From: Chamaelirium japonicum | Lineage: Eukaryota; Streptophyta; Magnoliopsida; Liliales; Melanthiaceae | NCBI GenBank assembly: GCA_947650365.1 | Contig: OX393549.1 | Location: 33,341,126 to 33,405,125, forward strand | Reading direction: 5' to 3' | DNA length: 64,000 nucleotides | Shown: piece by piece, positions 1 through 37,800 of the stretch | Layout: each line of letters begins with the position of its first letter | Position numbering within the stretch: position 1 is the stretch's first letter | The notes under the pieces: generated by a model | What the model saw: the letters and a program-made list of their open reading frames with translations, nothing else | The model's database searches: none | What the model was told of the DNA's origin: nothing | Made by a program: the position numbers and the translations under genes

Positions 1-568
1 AGAAAAGTTTCCGATTCCTTTCCCCATTAGAGGGGAAAAAAAAAGACAGCTCAAGGTTGCGTAGTTACTCTTATAGGATCCTTCACTTTACTTCTTTTTT
101 TTTTTCTTTTCAAAATTTGAAGAATTTTTGTACTTGATCCTTCCTGGACAGTCGTACTCAATTCGGGTAACATAGATTTGGGTAGTTTTGTAGCAAGTGG
201 AGGAAAAGAATGCAGTGTGCGAGAAAATTAATTGGTGTAGATCAACGGCTATCCATACATTTGAATTGAAGTTCAAAGTAATTCTAACTGATCAATGTAT
301 ATAGGTAAAAAAAAACTCAAGCGTTCAAAGGGAATAAATACTAAGTTCTGCAGACTATGCCAATTGCGGCATTGATCAACTATTTCTTTGCCGACTGAAT
401 TGTGTTAAAAACTATTGCACTTATTTACTTGATCCGTATGATATTAGTCTAATCTAACAGTTGTTACTCTCTTAGGCTACTAAAAATACTCCCTTTTCTA
501 TTGTTATTTGCTTTTCTTTTCTTGTTAGGACTTGATTTATTCCATTGTTATTGTGTGTTTTCTTTCAG
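1..568 (+). other. 5' flank / 5'UTR intron of the TRM gene
   Basis: No credible coding sequence is seen. The stretch ends in a pyrimidine-rich tract followed by AG at 567-568, which looks like a splice acceptor. It is therefore probably part of an intron in the 5' untranslated region, and the transcription start lies outside or early in the window. The segment 569-652 would be 5'UTR joined directly to the start codon at 653. Confidence 0.45.
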
Positions 569-652
569 ATTCCGATATTGTTTGATGGTTCCCCTTTTCT
601 GGAGGTGACTTTCTCTAAGCAAAAGCAAGAGCTAGACATCAACTCATCCGTT

Positions 653-25615
<24,963 letters not shown>

Positions 25616-26094
25616 AATTTGAACTCTTGTCTCTACTTGGGTCTCGCTTGTTTTATTCGTTGTCGAAGATGGTAAATGGGTAGGCAAAGCTGATATGATA
25701 CCGCGATCCAATGCGCAAGTTTTTTCCTGTTCTAAACCCATCTCTGCAAAATGCGAATAGATGGGGAGGGAGTAGTGGAGTGAAGCAGTTGGTGTTTTTT
25801 TTTATAATCACTGGAAATTGGAAGTATCTTGGAGTGCAGCTGGCCAAGAAACTTGCATGCCTGTTCCATTCTCTCACCATTACAGTCAGTTTGTACTGTT
25901 CAGATGAACAGAAGAGTGGATTTCAGACCAGGTATTTGTTTTGTGTGTACTGGGTTTGATTGTATAGATACAGAATACCTTTTATAATGGTAGATGTTAT
26001 TCCAACCCCCATTGATTGTTGGTGTTCAATGTATTTGTGTAGCTGCTCTTTGGTGTCACTCACCATTTCCACAATGAAATGTGCTTTGTTACTT
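25616..26094. other. TRM 3' flank
   Basis: Probable 3'UTR and downstream sequence of the TRM gene. No clear polyadenylation signal could be picked and no other gene is seen. Confidence 0.4.
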
Positions 26095-26189
26095 AGAGCA
26101 TCTCCGAAGGACTCCCTATTCTTTCCCTATTATTTGGGGAGGGACCGGTTTCCCTAAAAACTAAGGGAGCCACTTTTTGGAACCAACCC

Positions 26190-26576
26190 AGAGCATCTCC
26201 AACGGGCTCCTACGGTTCTTTTCTATTTTTCAAAGCTTATAACTGCCATGTAGGCTAGGAATGGAAGAGCACTTCAACGAGCTCCTCAATCTTTCCCTAT
26301 TTTTGTGTAAAATGACTAAATCAGGACCTATGAAAACAATCTTTACAATGGTTGTTCTGAAAAGTAAGAAAGTCGATAGATTTTTATTCAATGCAAACTG
26401 GGGTCCACTATTCTTAGTATTTCCTACTTCCTCCCCAACCTTAGGGAGAAGAGTAGGGAAATATCAAAATAGATAAATTTGGTGGAGCTTGTTGGTGTCC
26501 TCTTTTGACCGTTTTCTCTATTTCTTTTGGTAAAATAAGGAAGGAAGAAATCCAAACAAGCCTGTTGGAGATGCTT
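26190..26576. mobile_element. MITE with GAGCATCTCCAAC ends
   Basis: Starts GAGCATCTCCAACGGGCTC and ends CTGTTGGAGATGCTTT, inverted. A second GAGCATCTCC start lies at 26,098, so one copy may be nested in an older one. The end sequence is typical of a widespread class of plant MITEs. Confidence 0.6.
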
Positions 26577-26762
26577 TCAAAGGGGCTTCGTATTCTTTCC
26601 CTATTTCTTGAAATGACCAAATGGTGAGTGGGGCCTAGGGTTAGCGAGTGCTCGTAACACTGAGATCCTCTAGGGCTTTCATCTAGGTCAGTTCCATATT
26701 AACCAAGAACTTGAGCCTAGCTCGAAATAGAGCCCCCTCAATAAAAGTTGAGACCTTGGGTG

Positions 26763-26925
26763 AAATATCTAAATAAGCCATTTTTGTTATTAAATACTAG
26801 ATACATACACACGTGCGAAGATAATGGTGGAAGTTGAGGGCAAGAAATATCTAAATAAGCCATTTTTGTTATTAAATACTAGATACATACACACGTGCGA
26901 AGATAATGGTGGAAGTTGAGGGCAT
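26763..26925. repeat. 82-bp tandem duplication
   Basis: AATATCTAAATAAGCCATTT and the following bases to GAAGTTGAGGGCA occur twice head to tail, almost identical, which points to a recent duplication. Confidence 0.9.
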
Positions 26926-27069
26926 CGAACTGGGATGGCGGGTAGTTATCTCCTTTTACTTTGATTCAAATTAGATACCTGAAAATGACTAAGATCCCCC
27001 TGATATTTTGAAGGTTCATCAATGTTTTGGACATATGGTAATGTTTGGTTTCAACCTTAAGCCCAATTC

Positions 27070-28103
27070 TAAGGGGGGCAGCGGTGCGGTTTAAACAGTA
27101 AAACCACACCGCACTATGTCGTCTGGTGTGGTTCTGGTGTCATTTGGAGCGGTTTCTGATACTAGGGGTGCACATGGTTGGGTTTGGACCGGTTTCGGGA
27201 TGAACCAGGAACCGAACCGGTCCCAACGGTTCTCAAATATTTGGAACCAGAACCGGACCGTACGGAGCATGGAACCGGACCGGACCGAACCATATAAAAC
27301 TGATTCGGTTCTCCGGTTCCACTAATTTTTTGTGCATCTCTAGAAGTTGGCATAGGTCCATCATTGGAGCATATAGAAATAAAAAAAATATTAAAAAACC
27401 TAGGATACAACAAGCAATCCCGAAGTCAGATATATGATACTGTTGTGGAGATCAATAGGGCCCGTTACATAATGACCCTACTTACATCATCTGTATTACC
27501 CGACCCATGAATGCATTATGCATGTACATGAACCGGTTCGGTTCAGATAACTGGAACTCAGAATCGGGAACCGAACCAATCCCCTACGGTTCTGCACTTT
27601 GGGAACCAGAACCGAACCGATCATGCTAGAAACCGAACCAAACCGTACGATTCGGACTGGTTCGGTTCACCGGTTCCACCGGTTTTCTGTCCCCCCCTAT
27701 TTGATATGGTTTCGGTGTTATGGAGGAAGAAATCACACGATTTCAGTATGGTTTCAATTTTCTTCTTGCCGCGGTGCATCGCGATGTACTGCAAAATAAT
27801 GTATGTTAGCTTGTAACCATGTTAGCCTTTGTAAAAAAGAAAAAAACAAATATTAGTGAGATGTTTTGTAGCTAAGAAAGTTATGTCTAAAGATTTGAAG
27901 AAATCCACACCGCGACACACCCCGCTCTGCCTAACGGTGCGTGAAGTGCGGTGTCAATTTTTCCAATGATTATGTGGTGCGGTGTTGATTCTTTAAAACT
28001 AAAACCGCCATGGTGCGGTACATTTTGGTTTTGGTGTACGACTCATAGTTGCGGTGTAGTTTCGGTTTAAGCAAAAACTATAATCGTACCGTTGCCATCT
28101 CTA
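27070..28103. mobile_element. hAT-like element with perfect 8-bp target duplication
   Basis: Starts TAAGGGGGGCAGCGGTGCGG and ends CCGTTGCCATCTCTA. CCCAATTC is present at 27062-27069 and 28104-28111. The interior is rich in GCGGTGCGGTTTCGGT-type words, as in the 349-bp element at 31,577. A second hAT-like MITE is inserted in it (27163-27699). Non-coding. Confidence 0.8.
27163..27699. mobile_element. Nested hAT-like MITE
   Basis: Starts TAGGGGTGCACATGG and ends CCCCCCCTA, with GAACCGAACCGG words in both halves, in opposite sense. The flanks TCTGATAC and TTTGATAT match at 6 of 8 positions, a decayed target duplication. Confidence 0.65.
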
Positions 28104-28400
28104 CCCAATTCTCTTTATATAGTAGTGAGATGTTTTGTAGCTAAAAAAGTTATGTCTAAAGATTTGAAGAAATCCACACCGCAACACACACCGCTCTGCC
28201 TAACGGTGCGTGTAGTGCGGTGTCAATTTTTCCAATGACTATGTGGTGCAGTGTTGATTCTTTAAAACTAAAACAGTCGTGGTGCGGTACATTTCGGTTT
28301 TGGTGTGCGACTCATAGTTGCGGTGCAGTTTCGGTTTAAACAAAAACTATACCAGAATCGCACCGTTGCCATCTCTACCCAATTATCTTTATATAGTAGT
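27858..28400. repeat. 269-bp tandem duplication spanning a hAT element end
   Basis: GAGATGTTTTGTAGCTAA occurs at 27858 and 28127. The duplicated block includes the right end of the hAT-like element and its flanking target site, so the locus now has two right ends in tandem. Confidence 0.85.
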
Positions 28401-28571
28401 GATTAATTTAAATCTTTAATTTATTTTTTTACTATAGTAGAAAGTGTTAAATTTACATGGGGCTTTTAATTTTCATTTATATAGGGCCATGGGTTATTTA
28501 AGTGGGTTAGGGACTTCTCTTCTTGTAGGACCTTAAGTTATTTAAGTAGGTTTGGGCCTTGGGTTTTTTTT

Positions 28572-28819
28572 TGAGTTATTTTGACTTTGCCCCCCAAATT
28601 TTGCCTTGAATTAGACTTTACCCCCCAACTTTTCATTAATTAGACTTTACCCCCCAAAACTAACTGTTCCGTCAGCTCACCTTCCAAAACTTTTTTTCTT
28701 TTCCGTCAGCTCACCTTAGGAACAGTTAGTTTTGGGGGGTAAAGTCTAATTAATGAAAATATGGGGGGTAAAGTCTAATTCAAGGAAAAATTTGGGGGGC
28801 AAAGTCAAAATAACCCAAA
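28572..28819. mobile_element. Foldback MITE, about 250 bp
   Basis: TTATTTTGACTTTGCCCCCC on the left mirrors GGGGGGCAAAGTCAAAATAA on the right. The arms of over 100 bases include two TTAGACTTTACCCCCCAA words and a GTGAGCTGACGG centre. T-rich flanks on both sides may be the target duplication. Confidence 0.8.
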
Positions 28820-28839
28820 TTTTTTTTTCCCCATATTAG

Positions 28840-29340
28840 ACGTAAGCCTTAATGGCCTCATGGTTGACATCGAAACTAGACATTCTTCTTTTAAGACCAT
28901 GCTTTAATGTTGCGTTCTATCTGCCCTCAGTTATGTCCAAAATTTAAATGTTTTTAATACCTAATATGCCCCCATCCTTTACCTCCAGCTAACCTTCTCC
29001 CCGATGCAATCCCCATCCCTCCGCCTCCGTCACCGTCCCCTCCTCACTGCCCCCTTGCCGACTCTGTGTCGCTCTCCTTCTCCTCCTCCTTCGTTGTGTT
29101 TGGGTTTTGTTAATATAAAGATAGGAAAGGGAGTAGCTTTATTATTGTTTTAAAAATAAAACAATGAGTTGTTTTATCCTTTGGTTTAAATTTTCGCTTC
29201 TTTTCAAACTTCCCACCAATTTTTTTTGGTTAAAGTGAATTGTTTTCCTCTACCAATCTTTCCCTTCAAAATTCTCATTTTAGTCCCATATTGTTTGTGG
29301 AAAAGAAGTAAGATGAGTATATATATGGAAGCTTCTCTAG
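28840..29340. other. Intergenic, unclassified
   Basis: C-rich then T-rich sequence, no gene. GCGTTCTATCTGC at 28,912 recurs inverted near 30,842, so a decayed element of about 1.95 kb may span 28.9-30.86 kb around the duplication described next. Confidence 0.3.
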
Positions 29341-29349
29341 ATCACTTGT

Positions 29350-30410
29350 ATGTAGGAACAATAAGAGGAGGGTTTTGTTGTACACATAAGCCACTTACGA
29401 TGCGATGCATCTCATGCATGACGTGGGCAATGGATTATAGGACTTGGCAGTTGGCCAAAATGGTGCCTGAGGCACCCATTGGATAAATGGATTTGTACAG
29501 TTTGGGCCTAACAGTTGGACCAAGGGATGCTTCCTAGCACCTGTTGACTGGTGAACTAGTGCATCTTTGGACATCAAGGGTTGCCTCGAATTTCTATAAA
29601 AGAAGGGCAATACCAGCCCCTAAAACACAATCCAAAATAGTCTCACTCTCTCTTCTCTTATAAATAACTCTTTTGTCAGAATAGTTCTAAGTATGTATGA
29701 TTTCTAAGGATGGCTTCTTTACGTTTGCTGAGTGTAGAAACACAATGTCTAGTCGTATCTTGGGAACGATTCGTTGGTAACTCTACAATAATCTTACTTT
29801 GTAAGAGAGGGCGAATAATGCTAGCTTTAAAGAAAGTGTATATGATACATGCTTCAAGCCTCAATTGTTATGGTCTCCCCTCGTCAACAAGAGGGGGGTT
29901 TTGTTGTGCACATGAGCCACCTACGATGCAGTGCATCTCACGCATGACGTGGGCAATGGGCTATAGGACTTGGTGGTTGGCCCAAATGGTGCTTGAAGCA
30001 CCCATTAGATAAATGTATTTGTATAGTTTGGGCCTAACAGTTGGTCCAAGGGGTGCTTCATAGAACCTGTTGACTGGTGAATTAGTGCATCTTTGGACAT
30101 CAAGGGTTGCCTCAAATTCTATAAAAGAAGGGCAATACCAGCCCCTAAAACACAGTCCAAAATAGAGTCTCACTCTCTCTTCTCCTATAAATAACTCTTT
30201 GTCAGAATAGTTCTAAGTGTGTATGATTTATAAGAATGGCTTCTTTATGTTTGCTGAGTGCAGAAACACAATGTCTAGCCGTATCTTGGGAACGATTCGT
30301 TGGTAACTCTACAACAATCTTACTTTGTGAGAGAGCGAATAACGCATTAAAGAAAGTGTAAATGATACATGCTTTAAGCCTCAATTGTTATGGTCTCCTC
30401 TTGTCTAACA
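29350..30410. repeat. Direct duplication of a promoter-like unit (about 535 bp x 2)
   Basis: The stretch GGGTTTTGTTGTACACATAA through CTCAATTGTTATGGTCTCC occurs twice, from about 29,354 and about 29,892. Each copy holds TCTATAAAAGAAGGGCAATA, a TATA-like box, and then CTCACTCTCTCTTCTC. This looks like an LTR-type regulatory segment, but no LTR boundary, primer site or coding region is seen. Confidence 0.7.
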
Positions 30411-31568
30411 CAATGCTTCCTCCTTCTTCTTTCTCCTCCATCTTCCTCGCACCGAAACCCTAAGCAAGTGAATAACATGTTGACGGTTGCCTACCGACGT
30501 TATCGTGCTGATGTTGGCAGGCAATCAGCCGACATTAATTAACACAGTAATGTCAGCGATTGTCCACTGACACTGTTGGCATGTAGCCGTTAACTTGTGA
30601 TTAGGGTTTCAGCGAGGGGGAGTTAGAGAATGAGAGGAAGAAGGTGGATGAGGAAGGAGCTAAGGGGCGATAAGGTGATGGACAGATAGGGCCGGCGGGG
30701 GGATGGGGGCAACGTCAGGAGCTTGGATGGTTGGAAGTAAGGGACTGAAGTAGTTTGGGGTTATTCAAGGTGTCAATACATAAAGAGAAAAAAAGTCGCT
30801 TGTGCTAACAAACTGCGGGTGCCGAGCTTAAAACAGTGGGTGCAGATAGAACGCGCTACCTTAATGAAGACAATGACGCAATGTAAAAAAGTTAGAATAA
30901 TTATAAAAAAATAAAAAAAACCCCTCTAAAACACGGTTTTTCTATTGAACCAACAATCCTAAACAAGCTCATCTCTAAAGCTTTGGATTTCTTGTGCGAG
31001 GACAAATCTAAGGGCTTTTTTTTTCAGGCTTTTTTGTAATCTCCGCCTAGCCCTCTTGCGCTTGTAGTACTTTCTCTCCCCCATTTCTTAATAAACAGAT
31101 AGGGGTCTATGCCAAACCCCCTTCTTATTGAGGGTTTTTTCAAAAAGAAAAACGACGGCCAGTAACAAGTTTAATTAAAATAAACACTATCTCATATATA
31201 TGATCTCCTTGTGGTCTCCATAAACATATTTATTGCTCCTACAACAAACATTTGCCATCACCATGCACTCAATCATATTACAAAGTCTTTCTAAAAAGCA
31301 AGAATAAAATTTTGGCATGTTTTGTTCAAAACTAATATGATGAGTCCATGTGCTAACAATCTATTTTTCCTCATTGTTTTGCAATTATTTGGCAGTATAT
31401 ATGATATTATTTCTCAATAACATTTGAGAATATTAGACAATATTTAGAGAAGGATAAGATCACAGTTGGACGTGGGACCATGAGGCCTCTTCCTCTCATG
31501 CCATCAAAGAGAAACACGGTTTTGTTGACCCACCTAACACGTGGGTCAACTTGAATCATTGGATGCAC
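30411..31568. other. Intergenic, unclassified
   Basis: No gene is supported. GTGACCCAC-type palindromes (GACCCACCTAACACGTGGGTC at about 31,527, 20 bases in its core) recur at 32,250 and 32,364. Confidence 0.35.
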
Positions 31569-31576
31569 CTTATTGG

Positions 31577-31925
31577 TAGGGATGACAACGGTGCGGTTTA
31601 AAACCGTGAACCGCGGAAAACCGCACCGCATGGTGCGGTTTTGGTTTGCCAAAATATAAAACCGCCACGGTGCGATTTCGGTGTTGCGGTGCGGTTTCGG
31701 TTTTGCCCAAAACCGTACCGTTTAGACCACTATAATGTTAAACCGCGGTGCACCGCACCGCACCGCATGGTGCGGTTTCGGTTTTACATATGGTACACCG
31801 TCGCGGTGCGGTGCGGTTTCGGTTTTACATATGGTACACCGTCGCGGTGCGGTGCGGTTTCGGTGTTGCGGTGCGGTTTCGTTTTTGCCCGAAACCGCAC
31901 CGAAACCGCACCGTTGCCATCCCTA
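31577..31925. mobile_element. hAT-like MITE, 349 bp
   Basis: Starts TAGGGATGACAACGGTGCGG and ends CCGCACCGTTGCCATCCCTA. The flanks CTTATTGG and CTTATTGA are an 8-bp target duplication with one mismatch. The interior consists of GTGCGGTTTCGGTTTT words; a 48-bp piece is duplicated in tandem at 31,777-31,870. Confidence 0.87.
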
Positions 31926-31933
31926 CTTATTGA

Positions 31934-32667
31934 AAGGCATTCAATGATTCATGTTGGAGGATCATGTTTTCCCTTGAGAGATGCCGCAGGTATAAACAAA
32001 CTGCCAATCTTTTTTTTTTTTTTTCTCTTTCTTGATGCCTGGCATCGAGCTTACTGTAAGGTTGATTGAATTGGAAACTCAATTCATTATCATTTTACTG
32101 CAATTATTTCATGGTTCTTGATGACTTGCTTATTTCTTTAATTATCAAAAAGTAATATATTGCCTCCTTGTCTGACTTCGAAACCGAGTATCGCTTCTAC
32201 CACAACCTATTATATTGTTTGACTTTACCATCTATTGGACAACAATTTTGTTGACCCACCTGACAAGTGGGTCGACGAAACCCTCCATGGTAAAATCTTG
32301 GATGTGCCATCTTTTAACACTGCCAAGAAGCACATTCTAGGTCCATATTTGAGGGTTTTGTTGACCCACTTATCTGATGGGTCAAAAAAAATTATTTTGC
32401 TGGACCGGCCAGGCGGTCATTAGGACATGGTGCTGTCGTGGTAGAGCAAGGGCTCAAAGTTGTCCGAAGATCGAAACAGTGGGAAGGCACACAATATAGT
32501 TATTTTTTTATTAAATTCCATAATCGTGATTTCGTGATATCCACAGACAGGATTCGCACGTGCAAACAATGCACAATGGCCTTGAGGGAAAGTTCGCTCC
32601 ATAGTGTCCATACCGGGAGTCGAACAAGGAACCTCTCCGACATGGGAGAAGAAGTATCACTAGGACA
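31934..32667. other. Intergenic; possible SINE-like remnant on the minus strand
   Basis: Around 32,590-32,640 the minus strand reads GGTTCCTTGTTCGACTCCCG, resembling a pol III B box (GTTCGAnnCC). No A box, tail or flanking duplication could be confirmed. The rest shows nothing recognisable. Confidence 0.25.
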
Positions 32668-32823
32668 GTTGTTTTTAGTGGTGCAACTTGGGTCGGGTAA
32701 AATCGAGAACCGACCCAACCCGATTTAATATTGGAATTGATGTGTTCTAAGCATGTAAAAACTCTGTTTTGATCTATTAATAAAGGATGAATGTTATTAT
32801 ATAAGATGAATGTTAGTACCTAA

Positions 32824-34735
32824 TATAGTTGTGTGTTCTTACTAGAACAGAGAGCCATTGCTACATGGTGGTCCACTGAGTTGAAGACTAGTGGTTTGGT
32901 TTCATATAACCTAAATCAGTTTGCACCTATGATTAGGTTAGTCATCTTATCATGATAAGCTGTTGGGATGACAGTGCAGGGAGTCTTCACCATGTTCATC
33001 ACTAGACACAATGTCTGTGGCTAAACAGAACCAACACAGTGCACATATCGGTGAGCAGACACCGGTGCACTAAACCGTGTTTCTGCTTAGGATAAAACGA
33101 TCCTAAACCCCGAGGAACCATGACTGGTGGGAAAACCAGTTGTGCGGTGCTTTAGCGCACCAATGTATGAGGGTCCAGTTACGTGATCCAAAACCACAGT
33201 ATGTTGGGTTATCCGGTTGGTGTCGCATCAGCGTGCCACTTTTGTTGGTTATCCACACCCCAATGGGAGGTGCATTCCTTAGTCTGATTTGCGTCGTATT
33301 AAACTCAGGCCTGGTAGTCATCAGTTGGACTGTTAACTGTTCGATTTACTTAACGGGATAATCGGAGGTATGATGTACGTGGTTAACCAGGAAGGAACCA
33401 AGTCATATGACCACTCGAATCTAACAGTATTCTCCACCGCTCGAGTTAAGTCATGACGCCAATTGGAGAAACAGTGGGTTTACCACTACTAAGCAGAGAG
33501 CAAAGATATACGAGAGAACATAGTAAGTCCGGGATAATTAGAGTGCAACCTACGTCGCACTCTGGGTGGCTACGCAGGTTAACTCGGACTCAGATGGTCG
33601 ATGGTACACTCGGGTAGAGTGTCAATCAAGTCCAAGTTGGAAACTATGAACCCTGATCGTTGAAGGTTCCACCTTATCCATATTATTTACGGTCCTCGAA
33701 CCATCTCCTCGTTTCACGAAATACAGTTAGAGAAAGTAATCAGTCCAATCCTAATACCTTCCGTGTGTGCATCGTACTAGTGCATGGTAGATGCTTATAC
33801 GTGTGTGTGCTAGGATGCAAATCCGAAGTAGTATAGAGACACACATGGTCATCCTCTCACCTTAGTAGGATTCGTTACACAGGTGTGATATACGGTTCAT
33901 GTTTGCGAGTTGACTAGTTGACTTTACTAGGGGCACCCTAGGTGTTCACTAAGGGCACCCCGGTGATAGTGAAATCACTAGTCATAACCCACATAGGTAG
34001 GTTATGCGGGTTCCCAAGCTAGAGGGGCAACTAACTAGAGATGCGGGAGTATTTTGGAAAACAAAAATACCACCATACGCTAGGTTGGCTGCCCCTAGCA
34101 AGTGGGAGCGACACATATGGTCAGCCCCTCCCCTAGCTTCTAGGAGTTTGTTATCAAACTTGTAGCGGTAGTGGACTTTAATTTAGGGATTTGACTTTAA
34201 GGGTTGGCCACACAAGGCATGTGTGTGGCCTGCCTATACACTCACGCAAAAGGGAGACAAGTTAGGGGGGGCGGCCCTAGATTCTTACACTTGCAAGACT
34301 AGGGGGTCGACCTCTATAAAGGAGTAAGGGGAGAGGGGGGCTGGCCTGTAGTGCTTGTCCGAGCTCCCTCTCTTCTTTGCACTCTCGTCTCCCTCAATTG
34401 AGTGCGATTTCAGACTTCATCGAGACTTCCTCACGTGATGATTCGAAGGCGGAGAAGGGTCATTCCTCAGAGGCACTTACAGATCTGGGAACGACATGTT
34501 GTGTATTGTGTGAGATCGGGTGAACGAAGAAGGATTCATAATCTCACATACTATTGATCTTCTTCACGGACGTTCTTCCATCTCCATCGCTAAGAAGATA
34601 ATTCTCTATGGTAAAAGATCCGTATGAAGGTATGTAATACTCTAACATGTAAATCTAGCGTAGACTCGAATTGCATGCATGTTAGATATTTGTATCGCTA
34701 GATTGACCTTAGGGTGCTCGATTCATATGCACCGG
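32824..34735 (+). repeat. 5' LTR of the copia element
   Basis: Direct repeat partner of 40185-41797 from ACTGGTGGG onward, with many substitutions and indels, so the element is old. Shared landmarks are CTTTACTAGGGGCACCCTAG, CTCTATAAAGGAGTAAGGGG (a TATA-like box, at 34,313) and TCTAGCGTAGACTCGAATTG. The 3' end in this copy is replaced or deleted before the usual CAACA. Confidence 0.7.
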
Positions 34736-34863
34736 AAAAACCCTACCCACATTTGGATATAATTAGCTTGAGGGTAACACCGACATTTGGATATAATTAG
34801 CGTATTTTAAAAATCCATAAAATAAATTTTCATACATTCTCGTCATTCAATCCTTTGTTTTCA

Positions 34864-37800
34864 GATGACCAAGTTAGACCCTCTGTCTGCTATCCTGAAT
34901 GACCACAAACTAATCGGTTCCAACCATGAGGACTAGAAGCACAATCTTTACCTGGTTTAAGGATTGGTAAGCATATGTCAGCCCTTAATGACCCGGAGCC
35001 AGACTTATCGGGACCTAATACCACAGAGGCACAGATAAAGGTATTCACTGACTGTGAAATTTCTTATTACCTTAGCTAGGTTATGCTTGGCTAGCTAAGC
35101 ACCGTGCACTATAAGACCAACTAGACGAAGCTAGTTGGTATGCCCCATAATGGGCAGATGTAAGCACGGGTTAGATCACACAATCTAAAGCTAGCAAAAG
35201 TTATGAGTTGTGATCAACGAGAAATGACGCTAAAGAGCATATACAAAGTGGAAATCTTTAACAGAGATAAAAATCATCCTCCGGTCAAAACCGGGACACA
35301 AAGGGATCTCGCTTCCCTAATAAAGTAGCAAATAAGGTTACAAGCAAGCTAAAAGTGACTACACAGAGATTACCCCTTAGCCTCCTAGGTCCATGACTCG
35401 CGCCTTCGGTGAAGTAGAGACGGTGCTCTCACTTCATAGTTGCCTTTAGCCCCCTAGATTCGTGACTTGCGATGGCAGTGAAGTAAAGACAACGCTCTCA
35501 CTTCATAGGTGCTGAACCGAGTTGACTCTTGCGCCTACTTCTTCGTTCCTCTTCTCTACTTGCTTCCACTCTAAAAGAGGCTCCCAAAGTGAGCGACGTC
35601 GCTATGGGTGTTCGATGTGAACGATGTCATAGAGTGCTCTCACGATAGCCTTCCACACGGTGGTGGGATCGCACTTGGTGTGTGCTAGTAAATTGGGGGA
35701 AAAACAAAGCGAAAATAAAAAGAACACTTAGATATAATGAGTGACTAAGGTAAAAGGTGATCTTGATATCTTTCGAGACCTTATTAGATCAAGCTTCTAA
35801 GCCTAGCACACTTCAAAGACTCAAGCCACAAAACCCCCTAAAGACTAGATCAAGATTTAGGTGTTGGATGACACCTTAGATCATTCACTAGCTTTGACCT
35901 CTCTTACTTGTATGATCACAAGAAGTTAGAAGACTCTCAAGTGACCATACAAGTAATGAGTCCAATCTCCATAGATATTATTTTGGTAGAAGGTTGAAAA
36001 GAGGAGGAATAGGGAAAAAAATAGATAATACAGTTCAAGGATGAACTCACCAATACTTTGCCTCTCTCTTCTAATTTCTCTATTAAACCAAAAGACTCAT
36101 TAGTAGCTGATGGGTGTAGGGGTGGGATATTTATAGCCCAAGGGAGCCCTTAAGTGGATTGTTAAGATCAAATAAAAGATCATTATCTTTAAGAGTCTGT
36201 CTCAGCTAAGTCGTGTGTACAGCCCACACGTGGCAAATTTGGATTGGATGAGCCAACTAACTCGACCTTTCCAGTAGGTTCTAGACTGAGTCATGCGCAC
36301 GACTTTAATGTCATATGCACGACTTCCATATGTCATCGTGCCATAGGACTGTCCCATGTGGGGCATAAGGTAGACATCAAATAGTGTGTTGCCGACTAGG
36401 ATCGTGCGCACGACTTTGGAAAGTCCTGTGCATGATTTTTAGTCTAGCAGACACTATTCTATATAAAAATTTTGAGTGCAGAAAAAACTAAGGCAAAGTC
36501 ATGCGCAAGATTGTGCAGTCGTGCGCACGACTTTAGTCTGATAGACAACACCTTTTGTCCACCAAAGATTAAGGCATAGTTGTGCGCATGACCTTAAGTC
36601 GTGCGCACGACTAGCCTACTATGCACACACTAAATATAAGGCTTTGGCCCTTGCTCTTAACGAAATGGACGATGAAGTCTAGCATGCTTATGTGGTCATT
36701 CATATTCTAAAAAGATGCCCACACATCTTGATTTGAAGGTCCAGAATGAACATGCACACACTCAACTTAATCAAGCAAATATTCAAACGAAAAAAGTGTA
36801 TGTGTGTGCGACAACTAATCATGCACCGAAAAACTCTATCCACTAGAGTAAAGTCTACTCCCAAAGAGGACAGTAGGAAAGGTCTTGGTTGTAACAATAC
36901 ATCTTTCATGCAAATGAACTAAATCTAAACTCTACCCTACCGACTTTAGCTCATAACTATTCACTACATCGGTAAAGTAGATTAGTTTAAGTCATTTAAA
37001 ACTAATGGCAATATAAAAAAACCTAACAGACTGGAAGGAATCTAATAAAATATATAAGTGCTATATAATATCATCCTTTCAAACAACTTTATAGAAGCAA
37101 ATTAATGATATGCCTGATACTTCTGATATGATGTTGTACTTGAATGAGTTGTTTGATGGTCAGAATCGTGTTACGAGATACATTACCATCAAAAAACCTG
37201 TCTGCACTAAAATATCCGAGGGGATGATGGTTCGGGAACACATGCTGAAAATATTTAGGTTCTAGAATGAACTATCATCCATGGACGTTGTGCTAGATGG
37301 CGAAATGATGATAGACATCTTCCTCTCATCACTGTCTGGAGTCTTTAAAGGCTTTATCGCCAACTTTAATCTGAATAAATTGACGATGATAAATACGGAG
37401 CTTCTGGAAACTCTCCAGGTAGCTGAGGATGGCTTCAAGCAGAAGGAAGAAGCATTGTACGTGCAACGTAGATCCTTCAAGATGTTAAGTAAACCTCATA
37501 GTAAGAAACACAAGAAAATACCTAAGTCAGTACTTATGCAGAACTTTATGGGGACCTCTAGATCTAGTGAATGAAAGAAGCCGAGCACCAAATATTTCCG
37601 GTGTGGTGAGAAGGGCCATTGAAAGAAGGACTGTAAGACGCCTCAGAATATCGAAGAAGGTAATCCATAACTCTTAATTGTTGAATTATTTCTTTCAAGT
37701 AACAGTTCTTTTGCTAGTTTGATTCTGAATTATGGATCCACTAACTATGCATATAACTCTCTTCAAGGGTTTCGATAAATCATAAGATTGTTTGATCGGA

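Noticed and set aside
32235-32423. 62-codon ORF next to a GACCCAC palindrome as a gene
   Set aside because: No family resemblance and it overlaps repeated palindromes seen elsewhere.
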